This document shows positions 26,260-34,078 of a stretch of DNA of 64,000 nucleotides, piece by piece. Source of the stretch: Streptomyces cylindrosporus (GTDB lineage: Bacteria; Actinomycetota; Actinomycetes; Streptomycetales; Streptomycetaceae). The notes beneath the pieces are model-generated. The model saw only the letters and a list, made by a program, of their open reading frames with translations. It was not told the DNA's origin and did not search any database. The DNA is taken from the NCBI RefSeq assembly GCF_022698165.1, contig NZ_JALDAY010000010.1, positions 372,001 to 436,000 of the forward strand. The letters are read 5' to 3'. Both the position numbers and the translations under genes were made by a program. Each line of letters begins with the position of its first letter. Within the stretch, counting starts at the first letter, position 1.

Positions 26260-28884
26260 TCACTCGGTGATCCAGCCACCCGTGTGGAAGCTGAAGCGGG
26301 TGACCACCGGACACCAGTGGGCGTAGTACCGCGCCTCGACCGGCCCCGCCCCCGAGCCCAGGAGGCTGTCGAGTTCGGCCGCGATGCCGTTGCAGGCGTC
26401 GACGACGTCGGCCCCGGCTCCTTGGCCACCCGCGCCTCGGAGCACCTCGCGGACGTCCTGCTCGGGGTCGGCCGCATAGAGAGCGGTGAGCACGGACCGG
26501 GCCACCGCAGGCGCTCCGACCACCACGGCCAGCAGGATCTGTACGGCCCTGAAGTCCCCGGCGAGGAATTCGTCCAGCTCCGCGGCGGGGACGCCGATGC
26601 GGGTGAGCCGGTAGAGGTTGACGAGCTTCTTGGCGGCGCGCGGAGTGGGTACGAGGGGCGCGAGCGAGGTCATGAACTCGATCTCGGCCGGACGGAGTTG
26701 AAGGATGTCAGGGCGCAGGTCCCGTACGTCGGGCACAGCGACGGAGGGCCGTCGCCCCGACTCGCCTTCGGCGTCCGCCCCGGGCGCTGCGAAACCGATC
26801 TCCGCCGTCCCCGCGTGGGCGGTCACGTCGGCCCCCTCCTGCGCGGGCGATTCAGCCGGCCCCAACAGTGACCGGAGATAACGGGAGGTCGCACCGTGTG
26901 TGGGCCGGGACACCAGGAACGGAATCTGGAAGATCTTGTCGAGATAGTCGAGGGGAGACCCGGCGGCGTCCTCGCCCGCCTGCCCTGCCGTCCCGAACAG
27001 TTCGCGGTAGTGCGCCCGCAATGCCGACAGCAGCCAGCGGGCGTCCACGGCGACGACCACGATGAACAACTCCAGGGCCAGCATCAGGTGTACGGCGGCG
27101 AGCACCTCGACCACCCGCTCGGGCGGGCAGCGGTCGAGATCGTCGATGTAGAGGATGATGCGCTGCAACGGCGGTGTCGCGGAGGCCGGTTCCCGCACCC
27201 GCTCCCGGAACTGCTGGTGCGCGTCGGCGAGATCGGCTTCCATCCGCTCCAGATCACGGCGGACCTGGCTGAGAAGACTGCGGTACGGCAGATACGCGGT
27301 GTCGCCGTCGGCGGATCGCTTCTTGAGGAACGCGGAGAGCCGTACCGCCGCGTCCACCTGGGCCAGTTGGTCGGTCAGGGCGGCAACCCGCTCGCCGGCC
27401 TCCCGCAGGTCCTGGTCGAGCCGGTCCGCGGCACCCTGGGCGACACCCTGCAGTCGCTTGTGCAGTGCCGCCGCCCGCTGCCACCAGGGCTGTACCACCG
27501 CACCCACCGCCAGAGCCAGGGGCAGCAGCGCGAGGAGCCGGTCACCGGCCCACAGCCACAGCGCCAGGGAGCCACCGAGCACGACGGCCCAGGCCACCAG
27601 AACCGCCTTGCTGCGCCACAGCGATCTCCACGAGGTGACCGCCTCGGTCGCCAGGAGCCGGAGCGTCCGCAGCGGAGAACCGAGGCCCCGCGTCCGGCCC
27701 ACCGGCGCGTCCTGCTCCGCCGCGTCCTTGGCGGCCTGGAGCCGGTCGGCCTCGGCCTGCGCGAGTTCGAGCTGCGCGTGCAGGTCCTTGCTGCGTGCGG
27801 CGACGTCCGGTGACTCCTCCGGTTCGGGAGTCCGGGCGAGCTCATGGAGCAGATGGTCGACCAGACCGGTCCACAGATGCTCCTCGGCGTAGTGCCAGGC
27901 GTTGAACCGCACCTGGTGCACGTTCACAGCGAACGCCGACCTCAACTCGGGCTGCCGCCGGGCGCGTTCGGTGAGGCCGTTGACCCGGGCGTACATCTGG
28001 TCCATCGTGCTGGACTTGCCGACGCCCCACTCGCCGAGCAGGGCGATGGCGAGCGGCGGTTCAGTGCCGAGCGCCACGCACAGGGTCGCGAGCATGTCGA
28101 CGTCACTCTCGTTGCCGAGCAGATCCACGACGCTGGAACGGTCACTGCCGAGAGCGGCGAGGGGGCGGGTGGTGTCGGCGGTACGGGACCAGTTCCTGGC
28201 GGGCGGACGAGCGCCCGGGGAGGACGCCGTCGTGCCGCGTTGCCGGCCGAGGTGGTACTCGTCGTGGAGGGTCCACAGCTGTCTCAGTCGTTCGGCGTCT
28301 TCAGCGAATCCGGTGTCCTGGAGAACCGACAGGGGGAGGATGAGCCCGCCGTTTCCCTCGGACCTTCTCGCCACCACGAGGGCGCACACACCTGCGCCAA
28401 CAGGATCCACCACCGCGGCGCCGCTGATACCGACCGGAAGGTCATCGCCCGCGATCCGCCCGTTCAGGCCTTCCGTGCCCTGGTAGGCGAACGTGCCGCT
28501 CCACGGATCGCCAGGCTGCGTGCCTGGCCCCGCCGTGAAGCCGTACACCCAGAGGCGATCGCCGAGTTCCAGCTGGCGGTCGGAAAGCCGGACACATGGA
28601 TGATCCACGAATGTCGTCAAGCGGATGAGGCACAGGTCGACACCACTGTCCCTCCAACGGCCAGATACCCATTCCACCTCTGCCCGGAAGACTCCGCCGG
28701 CGAAATGGACCTCAACGAACTCGTACGGCCCCGTCTTGTTCGTTACGACATGCAAGGCTGTCAGGACCAGTCCGGGAGCCACGAAGAATCCGCTCCCACT
28801 GCCTTGGGGCGTATGGATTTCGACCACCGCAGCCCGGACCAACCCATCGAGATCCAGCTCACTCTCCGCCAAGAAGTCCCCCAA
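26260..28884 (-). CDS. Trypsin-like protease fused to KAP-family P-loop NTPase
   Basis: A protein of up to 874 residues. Residues about 15-190 form a trypsin-like serine protease with triad H45 (VLTALHVV), D83 (SGVDLCLIRL) and S154 (VGISGAAVV). Residues about 250-860 are a KAP NTPase: Walker A GEWGVGKSS (284-292), the FNAWHY motif (328-332), a two-helix membrane hairpin (428-465), a coiled-coil-like helical region (470-565) and Walker B IILYIDDLDRCPPERV (576 on). KAP NTPases include the phage-exclusion protein PifA, and protease-NTPase fusions resemble conflict-system proteins, so a role in phage defence or regulated proteolysis at the membrane is plausible but unproven. The first codon is TTG; TTG at 28872 or a later start is possible. 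No partner gene is adjacent. Confidence 0.82.
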   Translation of the reverse strand: MGDFLAESELDLDGLVRAAVVEIHTPQGSGSGFFVAPGLVLTALHVVTNKTGPYEFVEVHFAGGVFRAEVEWVSGRWRDSGVDLCLIRLTTFVDHPCVRLSDRQLELGDRLWVYGFTAGPGTQPGDPWSGTFAYQGTEGLNGRIAGDDLPVGISGAAVVDPVGAGVCALVVARRSEGNGGLILPLSVLQDTGFAEDAERLRQLWTLHDEYHLGRQRGTTASSPGARPPARNWSRTADTTRPLAALGSDRSSVVDLLGNESDVDMLATLCVALGTEPPLAIALLGEWGVGKSSTMDQMYARVNGLTERARRQPELRSAFAVNVHQVRFNAWHYAEEHLWTGLVDHLLHELARTPEPEESPDVAARSKDLHAQLELAQAEADRLQAAKDAAEQDAPVGRTRGLGSPLRTLRLLATEAVTSWRSLWRSKAVLVAWAVVLGGSLALWLWAGDRLLALLPLALAVGAVVQPWWQRAAALHKRLQGVAQGAADRLDQDLREAGERVAALTDQLAQVDAAVRLSAFLKKRSADGDTAYLPYRSLLSQVRRDLERMEADLADAHQQFRERVREPASATPPLQRIILYIDDLDRCPPERVVEVLAAVHLMLALELFIVVVAVDARWLLSALRAHYRELFGTAGQAGEDAAGSPLDYLDKIFQIPFLVSRPTHGATSRYLRSLLGPAESPAQEGADVTAHAGTAEIGFAAPGADAEGESGRRPSVAVPDVRDLRPDILQLRPAEIEFMTSLAPLVPTPRAAKKLVNLYRLTRIGVPAAELDEFLAGDFRAVQILLAVVVGAPAVARSVLTALYAADPEQDVREVLRGAGGQGAGADVVDACNGIAAELDSLLGSGAGPVEARYYAHWCPVVTRFSFHTGGWITE

Positions 28885-28887
28885 GAG

Positions 28888-28931
28888 CCAAACAAAAGAG
28901 CCGTACGCACCCTGCCAGGTGCATACGGCTC
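28888..28931 (-). terminator. Intrinsic terminator of the acyltransferase gene
   Basis: Arms GAGCCGTACGCACC (28898-28911) and GGTGCATACGGCTC (28918-28931) pair with one mismatch around a 6-nt loop. Read on the minus strand the hairpin is followed by TTTTGTTTGG, a classic U-rich tail that is rare in such high-GC DNA. It lies between the acyltransferase stop and the protease-NTPase start, so the latter probably needs its own promoter. Confidence 0.85.
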
Positions 28932-28947
28932 CGGAAAACCCGTCGGC

Positions 28948-29619
28948 TCAGGCAGCCTTCGCCTTGGTGGCGTACATGTCCACGTACTCCTGCCCGGAAA
29001 GCCGCATGACCTCGGCCATCACGGAATCCGTCACCGCCCGCAGCACATACCGATCCCGGTCCATCCCGTCGTAACGCGAGAACTCCATCGCCTCGCCGAA
29101 ACGGACCGTGACCCGCCCGGGGCGTGGCATCCCCGCACCCCCCGGCTGCAACTTGTCCGTGCCGATCATCGCGAACGGCACCACCGGCGCGCCGGTCATC
29201 ATCGTGAGCCGTGCGATGCCGGTGCGGCCGCGGTAGAGGCGGCCGTCGGGGGAGCGCGTGCCCTCGGGGTAGATCCCGAAGACCTTGCCCTCCTCCAGCA
29301 CGCGGCGCCCGGTCATCAGCGCCGCCACCCCGCCGTTCGCGCCGTCCCGGTCCACCGGGATCATGCCGACGCCGGTGAAGAACCAGGCCATCAGACGGCC
29401 CTTGAGGCCCTTGCCGGTGACGTACTCGTCCTTGCCGATGAAGAGGACCTGACGGTCGCAGACCAGCGGCAGGATCATCGAGTCGATGAAGGTGAGGTGG
29501 TTGCCGGCCAGGATGACCGGCCCCTCCGCCGGGATGTGCTCCACGCCCTCCACCTGTGGGCGGAACATCAGGCGCATGATCGGTCCGAGCACTGCCTTGA
29601 TGAGCGCGAAGCGGGACAA
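28948..29619 (-). CDS. PlsC-type 1-acylglycerol-3-phosphate O-acyltransferase
   Basis: A 223-residue lysophosphatidate acyltransferase-like protein making phosphatidic acid or a related acylated lipid. It has the HX4D motif in GNHLTFIDS, the YPEGTRSPDG motif, and VPFAMIG. The TTG start is preferred because GGAGGG lies 5 nt upstream; a frame open to 29697 would add 26 residues that do not look family-like. Divergent from the glycerophosphodiesterase gene. Confidence 0.88.
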   Translation of the reverse strand: MSRFALIKAVLGPIMRLMFRPQVEGVEHIPAEGPVILAGNHLTFIDSMILPLVCDRQVLFIGKDEYVTGKGLKGRLMAWFFTGVGMIPVDRDGANGGVAALMTGRRVLEEGKVFGIYPEGTRSPDGRLYRGRTGIARLTMMTGAPVVPFAMIGTDKLQPGGAGMPRPGRVTVRFGEAMEFSRYDGMDRDRYVLRAVTDSVMAEVMRLSGQEYVDMYATKAKAA

Positions 29620-29711
29620 CGGGCCCTCCGGTGTCAAGGGTTTTGGTATGAGTCTGTGCAGGTGAGGACGATACTCCCGGTCTCCGGGGTCGTGCACATC
29701 GGGGACGCCGG

Positions 29712-29755
29712 GTTCACCGAGGTCTTACGCACTGTTGACGCGTGTTTACCTGCAG
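29712..29755 (+). promoter_or_regulatory. Candidate PHO box (11-bp direct repeats)
   Basis: Heptamers GTTCACC (29712), TCTTACG (29723), GTTGACG (29734) and TTTACCT (29745) follow each other at an exact 11-nt period. Streptomyces PhoP binds 11-nt direct repeat units with a GTTCACC-like core. The site lies between the acyltransferase and a secreted glycerophosphodiesterase, a typical phosphate-starvation enzyme. The last units match poorly, so this is a candidate only. The rest of the 334-nt gap (29620-29953) shows nothing clear. Confidence 0.5.
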
Positions 29756-29953
29756 TGGCGCCGCGTCGTCCGCCCGTAACCGCGCCGGAACCATGTGAGG
29801 GATGTCGCACGTCCTCAGACCGCACGCCCTCAGACATTCGTTCCCATACGACATTCCGAGTCATCCGCGTGTTCCGACCGAGGTCTCCCTCGCGTCATGT
29901 ACACGCACCTACGATCGGCCCGCATCGAAGAGCTCACGTCAGGGGAGGCGTTC

Positions 29954-31120
29954 ATGGGAACGCAGGAGAACGAGCAGACAGGCACCACCGGGCGGCGGGC
30001 GCTCCTCGGCGCGGCGGTGCTGGGCGCGGGCGGAGCCGTCCTCGGCCTGTCGGGCACGGCGAGAGCCGCGGGGTCGGCCTCGTACGGCAGCGGCGGCCTC
30101 AAGAGCCTGCCCAAGCCGACGATCATCGGTCACCGCGGTGCCAGCGGTTACCGGCCGGAGCACACCTTCGGCTCCTACAACCTCGCCCTCGACCTGGGCG
30201 CCGACATCGTCGAGGCCGGCGACCTCGTCCCCACCAAGGACGGCCATCTGGTCTGCCGGCACGAGCCGGAGATCGGCGGTACGACGAACGTCGCCGACCA
30301 CCCCGAGTTCGCCGACCGCAAGACCACCAAGGTCCTCGACGGCGTCTCCACCACCGGCTGGTTCACCGAGGACTTCACCCTGGCGGAGCTGAAGACGCTC
30401 CGCGCCGTCGAGCGCATCCCGGCCAACCGCCCGCACAACACCATCTACAACGGCCGCTGGGAGATCCCCACCTTCGAGGAAGTCCTCAAGTGGCAGGACG
30501 AGCAGACCCGCAAGCGCGGCAGGCAGGTCTGGATCTACCCCGAGACCAAGCACCCCACCTACTTCCGCAAGCTGGGCCTCGGCCTTGAGGAGCGGGTCGC
30601 CAAGCTGCTGCACAAGCACGGCAAGGACAAGCGGAACTCGCCGGTCATCCTGCAGTCCTTCGAGCCCAGCAGCATCCAGCGCCTGAACACCCTGGTCGAC
30701 AACCCGCTGGTGGTGCTGCTGTCCGCCGCCAACACCCGCCCCTGGGACTTCGTCGAGGCGGGCGACACCCGCACCGTCGCCGACCTGATCACCCCGAAGG
30801 GCCTGAGGGAGATCGCCGGCTACGCGCAGGGCCTCGGCCCGACCCTCGACCTGATCATCACGAAGAAGGCGGACGGCAGCCTCGACCAGGAGACCACCCT
30901 CGTCTCCGACGCCCACAAGGTCGGTCTGATCCTGCACCCGTACACCATGCGCAACGAGAACCCCTTCCTGCCGCTGGAGTACCGCAAGGGCACCGACGCC
31001 GACGCGTACGGCGACCCCTTCGGCGCCTTCAAGAGGTACTTCGCCACCGGCATCGACGGTGTCTTCACCGACAACGCCGACACCGGTGTCCTCGCCCGCG
31101 AGGACTTCGTCAACGGCTGA
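29954..31120 (+). CDS. Secreted glycerophosphodiester phosphodiesterase
   Basis: A 388-residue exported enzyme hydrolysing glycerophosphodiesters to glycerol 3-phosphate and alcohol. The N-terminus has a Tat-type signal (TGRRALLGAAVLGAGGAVLG) ending near ARA. The GDPD fold begins with IGHRGASGYRPEHT (catalytic histidine and arginine) and the metal-binding glutamate in IVEAGDLV, with PETKHPTYF later. ATG follows AGGGGAGG. Candidate PHO box upstream and a GC-rich hairpin downstream. Confidence 0.93.
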   Translation: MGTQENEQTGTTGRRALLGAAVLGAGGAVLGLSGTARAAGSASYGSGGLKSLPKPTIIGHRGASGYRPEHTFGSYNLALDLGADIVEAGDLVPTKDGHLVCRHEPEIGGTTNVADHPEFADRKTTKVLDGVSTTGWFTEDFTLAELKTLRAVERIPANRPHNTIYNGRWEIPTFEEVLKWQDEQTRKRGRQVWIYPETKHPTYFRKLGLGLEERVAKLLHKHGKDKRNSPVILQSFEPSSIQRLNTLVDNPLVVLLSAANTRPWDFVEAGDTRTVADLITPKGLREIAGYAQGLGPTLDLIITKKADGSLDQETTLVSDAHKVGLILHPYTMRNENPFLPLEYRKGTDADAYGDPFGAFKRYFATGIDGVFTDNADTGVLAREDFVNG

Positions 31121-31148
31121 GTGGGAAGCCCCGGTTGGGGTGAGAGTC

Positions 31149-31180
31149 GGCCGCCCGGGCAACCCGCCGCCCGGGCGGCC
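31149..31180 (+). terminator. Terminator-like hairpin after the GDPD gene
   Basis: GGCCGCCCGGGC (31149-31160) and GCCCGGGCGGCC (31169-31180) form a perfect 12-bp stem with an 8-nt loop, 28 nt after the GDPD stop. There is no U tail, as is common for Streptomyces terminators. The sigma-factor-like gene starts 15 nt further on. Confidence 0.7.
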
Positions 31181-31194
31181 GCGTCGTGCCGCAT

Positions 31195-31701
31195 ATGACG
31201 TACGACCTCGTGGCCACCCTGCGACCGCTGCTCACCGCCGAAGCCTCCGCGGAGGCACATGCCTCCGGTGCCGAGCCCGGCGACCTGGAACAGGCGGTCT
31301 GGCTCCGCCTCCTGGAGCGCCTGGACACGGACGGCCCGCCCCTCGACCCGCCGGGCTGGCTGCGCCGGGCCGTCCGCTCCGAGGCCCGCCGCACCCGCCG
31401 TACCCACCGCCTCGAACGGCCGTACGGCATCGAGCCGGTCGACGACGCCGACCGCGGCCCCGAGCACCTCGCCCTCGCGGCCGCCCGCCGCCGGGCCCTG
31501 CGGGACGCGGTGCGCCGGCTGCCCGGCCGCTGCCCCCGGCTGATGGAGGCCCTGCTCTCCCCGAAAGACCTGACATACCGGGAAATCGCGGGGGAGTTGG
31601 GTATCTCACAGGGAAGTCTCGGCCCGGAACGTTCCAGATGCCTGGGATGTCTCCGTCGTTTGCTCGCACCGGAGGTTGCGGCCCGCGAAGTGCGGGGATA
31701 G
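31195..31701 (+). CDS. Small ECF-like RNA polymerase sigma factor
   Basis: A 168-residue protein with a degenerate sigma region 2 (DLEQAVWLRLLE and WLRRAVRSEARRTRR) and a sigma region 4 (LRDAVRRLPGRCPRLMEAL then YREIAGELGISQGSLGPERSRCLGCLRRL). The region-4 helix-turn-helix is convincing; region 2 is short and weak, so it may be a degenerate or atypical sigma. ATG at 31195 is preferred over GTG at 31186. No anti-sigma gene is visible nearby. Confidence 0.72.
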   Translation: MTYDLVATLRPLLTAEASAEAHASGAEPGDLEQAVWLRLLERLDTDGPPLDPPGWLRRAVRSEARRTRRTHRLERPYGIEPVDDADRGPEHLALAAARRRALRDAVRRLPGRCPRLMEALLSPKDLTYREIAGELGISQGSLGPERSRCLGCLRRLLAPEVAAREVRG

Positions 31702-31747
31702 GAGTGAGGGACGAAATGGCGATCAGGTGAGCGGGAGGCGTGCGCAC

Positions 31748-32245
31748 ATGGGCATGAGCGTGACCATCTCGGTGGCGACCGAGCAGGATGCGGAGCAGAT
31801 CTTCAGGCTGCAGTACCTGTGCTTCCAGAGCGAGGCGGCGCTGTACGGCAACTACCGCATCGACCCGCTCGTCCAGAGTCTGGACTCGGTCCGTCAGGAG
31901 GTGGCCGCGGACTGCGTCTTCGTGGCACGGCTCGGCGAAGAAGTGGTCGGCTCGGTGCGCGGCCGGGTCACCGAGGACGGCTCGGCCGCCATCGGCAAGC
32001 TCTGCGTGCACCCCCGTCTGCAGGGCCACGGCATCGGCGCGCGCCTGCTGCGGGCGGCCGAGTCGGCGCTGGCGGAGGAGCGCGGCGCCAAGCGCTTCCG
32101 GCTGCACACCGGCCACCGCAGCGAGGGCAACCTGCGGCTGTACCGCCGGGTGGGCTACGAGACGGTCGGCACCTCCGAGGGCGCGGACGGCGTCCCGATG
32201 ATCGTGCTGGAGAAGCCGGCCGAGGCGTACGTCGCTACCGCGTGA
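31748..32245 (+). CDS. GNAT-family N-acetyltransferase
   Basis: A 165-residue GNAT protein with the acetyl-CoA-binding motif VHPRLQGHGIGARLLRAAE and a C-terminal LRLYRRVGYETVG segment. The substrate is unknown. It overlaps the convergent membrane-protein gene by 11 nt. Confidence 0.85.
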   Translation: MGMSVTISVATEQDAEQIFRLQYLCFQSEAALYGNYRIDPLVQSLDSVRQEVAADCVFVARLGEEVVGSVRGRVTEDGSAAIGKLCVHPRLQGHGIGARLLRAAESALAEERGAKRFRLHTGHRSEGNLRLYRRVGYETVGTSEGADGVPMIVLEKPAEAYVATA

Positions 32246-32675
32246 CCGTGCGGTTCTTCCGCAGCCAGTACAGCGCGGACAGCGGCAGCAGTACGGGGAT
32301 GAACACGTACCCCATGCCGTAGTCCGACCAGACCGTCGCGTCCGGGAAGGCCGACTTGTCGACCAGGGTCCAGGTGCCGACGATCAGCACACCCGCGAGT
32401 TCGGCGGCGCAGCAGACCTGTGCCGCCCTGCGGGCCCTCTCGCCGCCGCGGACCAGCGAGTACGTGATGAAGCCGTAGACGACACCGGCGACGGCCGACA
32501 GCGAGTAGGCGAGCGGCGCGCGGTCGAACTCGGTCGCGATCTGGTACACGGAGCGCGACACCGCGCCGACGACCATCACGCCGTAGAACCAGACGAGCAG
32601 CATGCCCGGCCCGCTGATGAGCCGCTTCGGCTTCTCTTCCACGTTCTCTTCCGCGTTCTTTTCCACGGTGGTCAA
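32235..32675 (-). CDS. Small integral membrane protein
   Basis: A 146-residue protein with four hydrophobic segments after a charged Glu/Lys/Asn-rich N-terminus (VEKNAEENVEEKPK). The TTG start has GGGGAGG upstream and lies just before the stop of the upstream membrane gene, so the pair is translationally linked. No family recognised beyond actinobacterial integral membrane proteins. Confidence 0.72.
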   Translation of the reverse strand: MTTVEKNAEENVEEKPKRLISGPGMLLVWFYGVMVVGAVSRSVYQIATEFDRAPLAYSLSAVAGVVYGFITYSLVRGGERARRAAQVCCAAELAGVLIVGTWTLVDKSAFPDATVWSDYGMGYVFIPVLLPLSALYWLRKNRTVTR

Positions 32676-32676
32676 C

Positions 32677-33036
32677 TCACCCTCCCCAGATGTCGTAGAG
32701 CCGCACTTCGAGGACGGCCAGCACCACACCGCCGGCGGCCACCGTCACCGAGCCCCACCGGGTCCGCTCCGCGAGCGACATGAAGCCCGCCGCCGGAACG
32801 CACGCGAAGGCGCCGATCAGATACGCCACGAAGATCGTCGTCCCCTGCTCCGGCTTCTCGCCCCGGGCCAGCTGCACGATCCCGATCACCAGCTGCACCA
32901 CGGCCAGCAACGACACCACGGCCATCCCGATGAAGTGCCAGTCCTTCGTCGGCTGGTCCCGGTAGGCGGCCCAGCCGCACCAGGCGGCGAGCAGCAGCGC
33001 GGCGACACCGGTCGCCAGCGTCAGGGCAGTGAGCAT
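32677..33036 (-). CDS. Small integral membrane protein
   Basis: A 119-residue protein with four hydrophobic segments and short loops. It is the first gene of a two-gene operon with the membrane protein at 32235-32675. AAGG precedes the ATG. Function unknown. Confidence 0.75.
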   Translation of the reverse strand: MLTALTLATGVAALLLAAWCGWAAYRDQPTKDWHFIGMAVVSLLAVVQLVIGIVQLARGEKPEQGTTIFVAYLIGAFACVPAAGFMSLAERTRWGSVTVAAGGVVLAVLEVRLYDIWGG

Positions 33037-33105
33037 GCGGTGACCTTATTACGGCCGAAATGGGCCGACGCCGTCGACCCCGTCGTACACCGTAGGGTCT
33101 GGACC

Positions 33106-33756
33106 ATGACGATCCACGCACAAGCCCTTCTGTTCGACAACGACGGCACCCTCGTCTCCTCCCTCGCATCCGTCGACCGGTGCTGGACCCGGTGGGCGGG
33201 GGAGTACGGGATCACCGCCGAGCAGTTCGGGCGGGTCGCGCTGCACGGGCGGCCGGCCGCCGAGATAGCCGCCGACCTGCTGCCCGCCGAGGTCGTCGCC
33301 GAGGCCGTCGCGCGGATCGAGCTGCTGGAGGTGGAGGACGTGCCCAACGGGGGCGTGCACCTGCTGCCCGGCACCAAGGACTTCCTCGACTCCCTGCCCG
33401 CCGAGCGCTGGGCCGTCGTCACCTCCGCCACCCGACGCCTCGCCGAGGCCCGGCTCGACGCCGTCGGCATCCTGGCCAAGACGATGATCACCGCCGACGA
33501 CATCACCCGCGGCAAGCCCGACCCCGAGCCCTACCTCCTCGCCGCCCGCCTGCTGGGCGTCGACCCGGCCCACTGCGTCGTCTTCGAGGACGCCCCCGCC
33601 GGGCTCGCGGCCGGCCGTGCCGCCGGGATGACCACCGTGGCGTTGACCACAACCCACCAGGCCCACGAGCTCGACGCCGACCTGGTGGTGAAGGACCTGT
33701 CGGCCCTGTCCGCACTGGTCACCGCCCAGGGAGTGGAGATCTCCGTCCGCGGCTGA
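33106..33756 (+). CDS. HAD-family hydrolase (phosphatase)
   Basis: A 216-residue haloacid dehalogenase-superfamily protein of the beta-phosphoglucomutase/sugar phosphatase type. Motif I is LLFDNDGTL, motif II VVTSAT, motif III lysine in RGKPDPEPY and motif IV VFEDAPAG. The cap-domain GRP motif resembles DL-glycerol-3-phosphatase/sugar phosphatases. Substrate not determinable. A hairpin follows the stop. Confidence 0.88.
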   Translation: MTIHAQALLFDNDGTLVSSLASVDRCWTRWAGEYGITAEQFGRVALHGRPAAEIAADLLPAEVVAEAVARIELLEVEDVPNGGVHLLPGTKDFLDSLPAERWAVVTSATRRLAEARLDAVGILAKTMITADDITRGKPDPEPYLLAARLLGVDPAHCVVFEDAPAGLAAGRAAGMTTVALTTTHQAHELDADLVVKDLSALSALVTAQGVEISVRG

Positions 33757-33765
33757 GACCCGTCC

Positions 33766-33792
33766 GCCGCTGTCCACCATGCGGACAGCGGC
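33766..33792 (+). terminator. Terminator-like hairpin after the HAD gene
   Basis: GCCGCTGTCC (33766-33775) and GGACAGCGGC (33783-33792) pair perfectly over 10 bp with a 7-nt loop, followed by GCTTTGTC. It insulates the HAD gene from the leader-peptide transcript that begins about 35 nt downstream. Confidence 0.7.
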
Positions 33793-33828
33793 GCTTTGTC
33801 AGGACCGTACGTCTGTTTTACTGATCGC

Positions 33829-33915
33829 ATGACTACGACGAGCAGCCGCAGCTTTGCGACCGAGGCGACCCTGACGCCCGGTGCTCGTTGTATGTGTCGA
33901 ATGTGCGCCTTCTAG
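33829..33915 (+). CDS. 28-residue Cys/Met-rich leader peptide upstream of metN
   Basis: A short frame ATG..TAG encodes MTTTSSRSFATEATLTPG followed by ARCMCRMCAF. The last eight residues hold three Cys and two Met codons, with codons TGT ATG TGT CGA ATG TGC. TGT and CGA are rare in this GC-rich genome. A promoter-like TTGTCA (33796-33801), 17-bp spacer and TACTGA (33819-33824) would start RNA at or near the ATG, giving a leaderless peptide. The position, 163 nt before the methionine importer, suggests ribosome-mediated attenuation sensing Cys- or Met-tRNA charging. The leader after the stop contains a CTCGC/GCGAG stem-loop (about 33931-33948) but no clear U-tailed terminator. Confidence 0.65.
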   Translation: MTTTSSRSFATEATLTPGARCMCRMCAF

Positions 33916-34078
33916 AGGGCCCCCGCACCACCTCCTGAGCCTCGCGCCCCGAAGCGAGCCCTTGTGGCATGTCCGTACGCGCAATGCCGTACGTGAAGCG
34001 TTGCCCGCGCACGACACGACTTCCCTCCCGTACCAGGGCACACCCACGCCCTCGTACTCGACAGTGACGGAAACCCCT

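Noticed and set aside
33757..34078. SAM riboswitch before metN
   Set aside because: No SAM-I or SAM-II type core elements visible; the Cys/Met leader peptide explains the region better.
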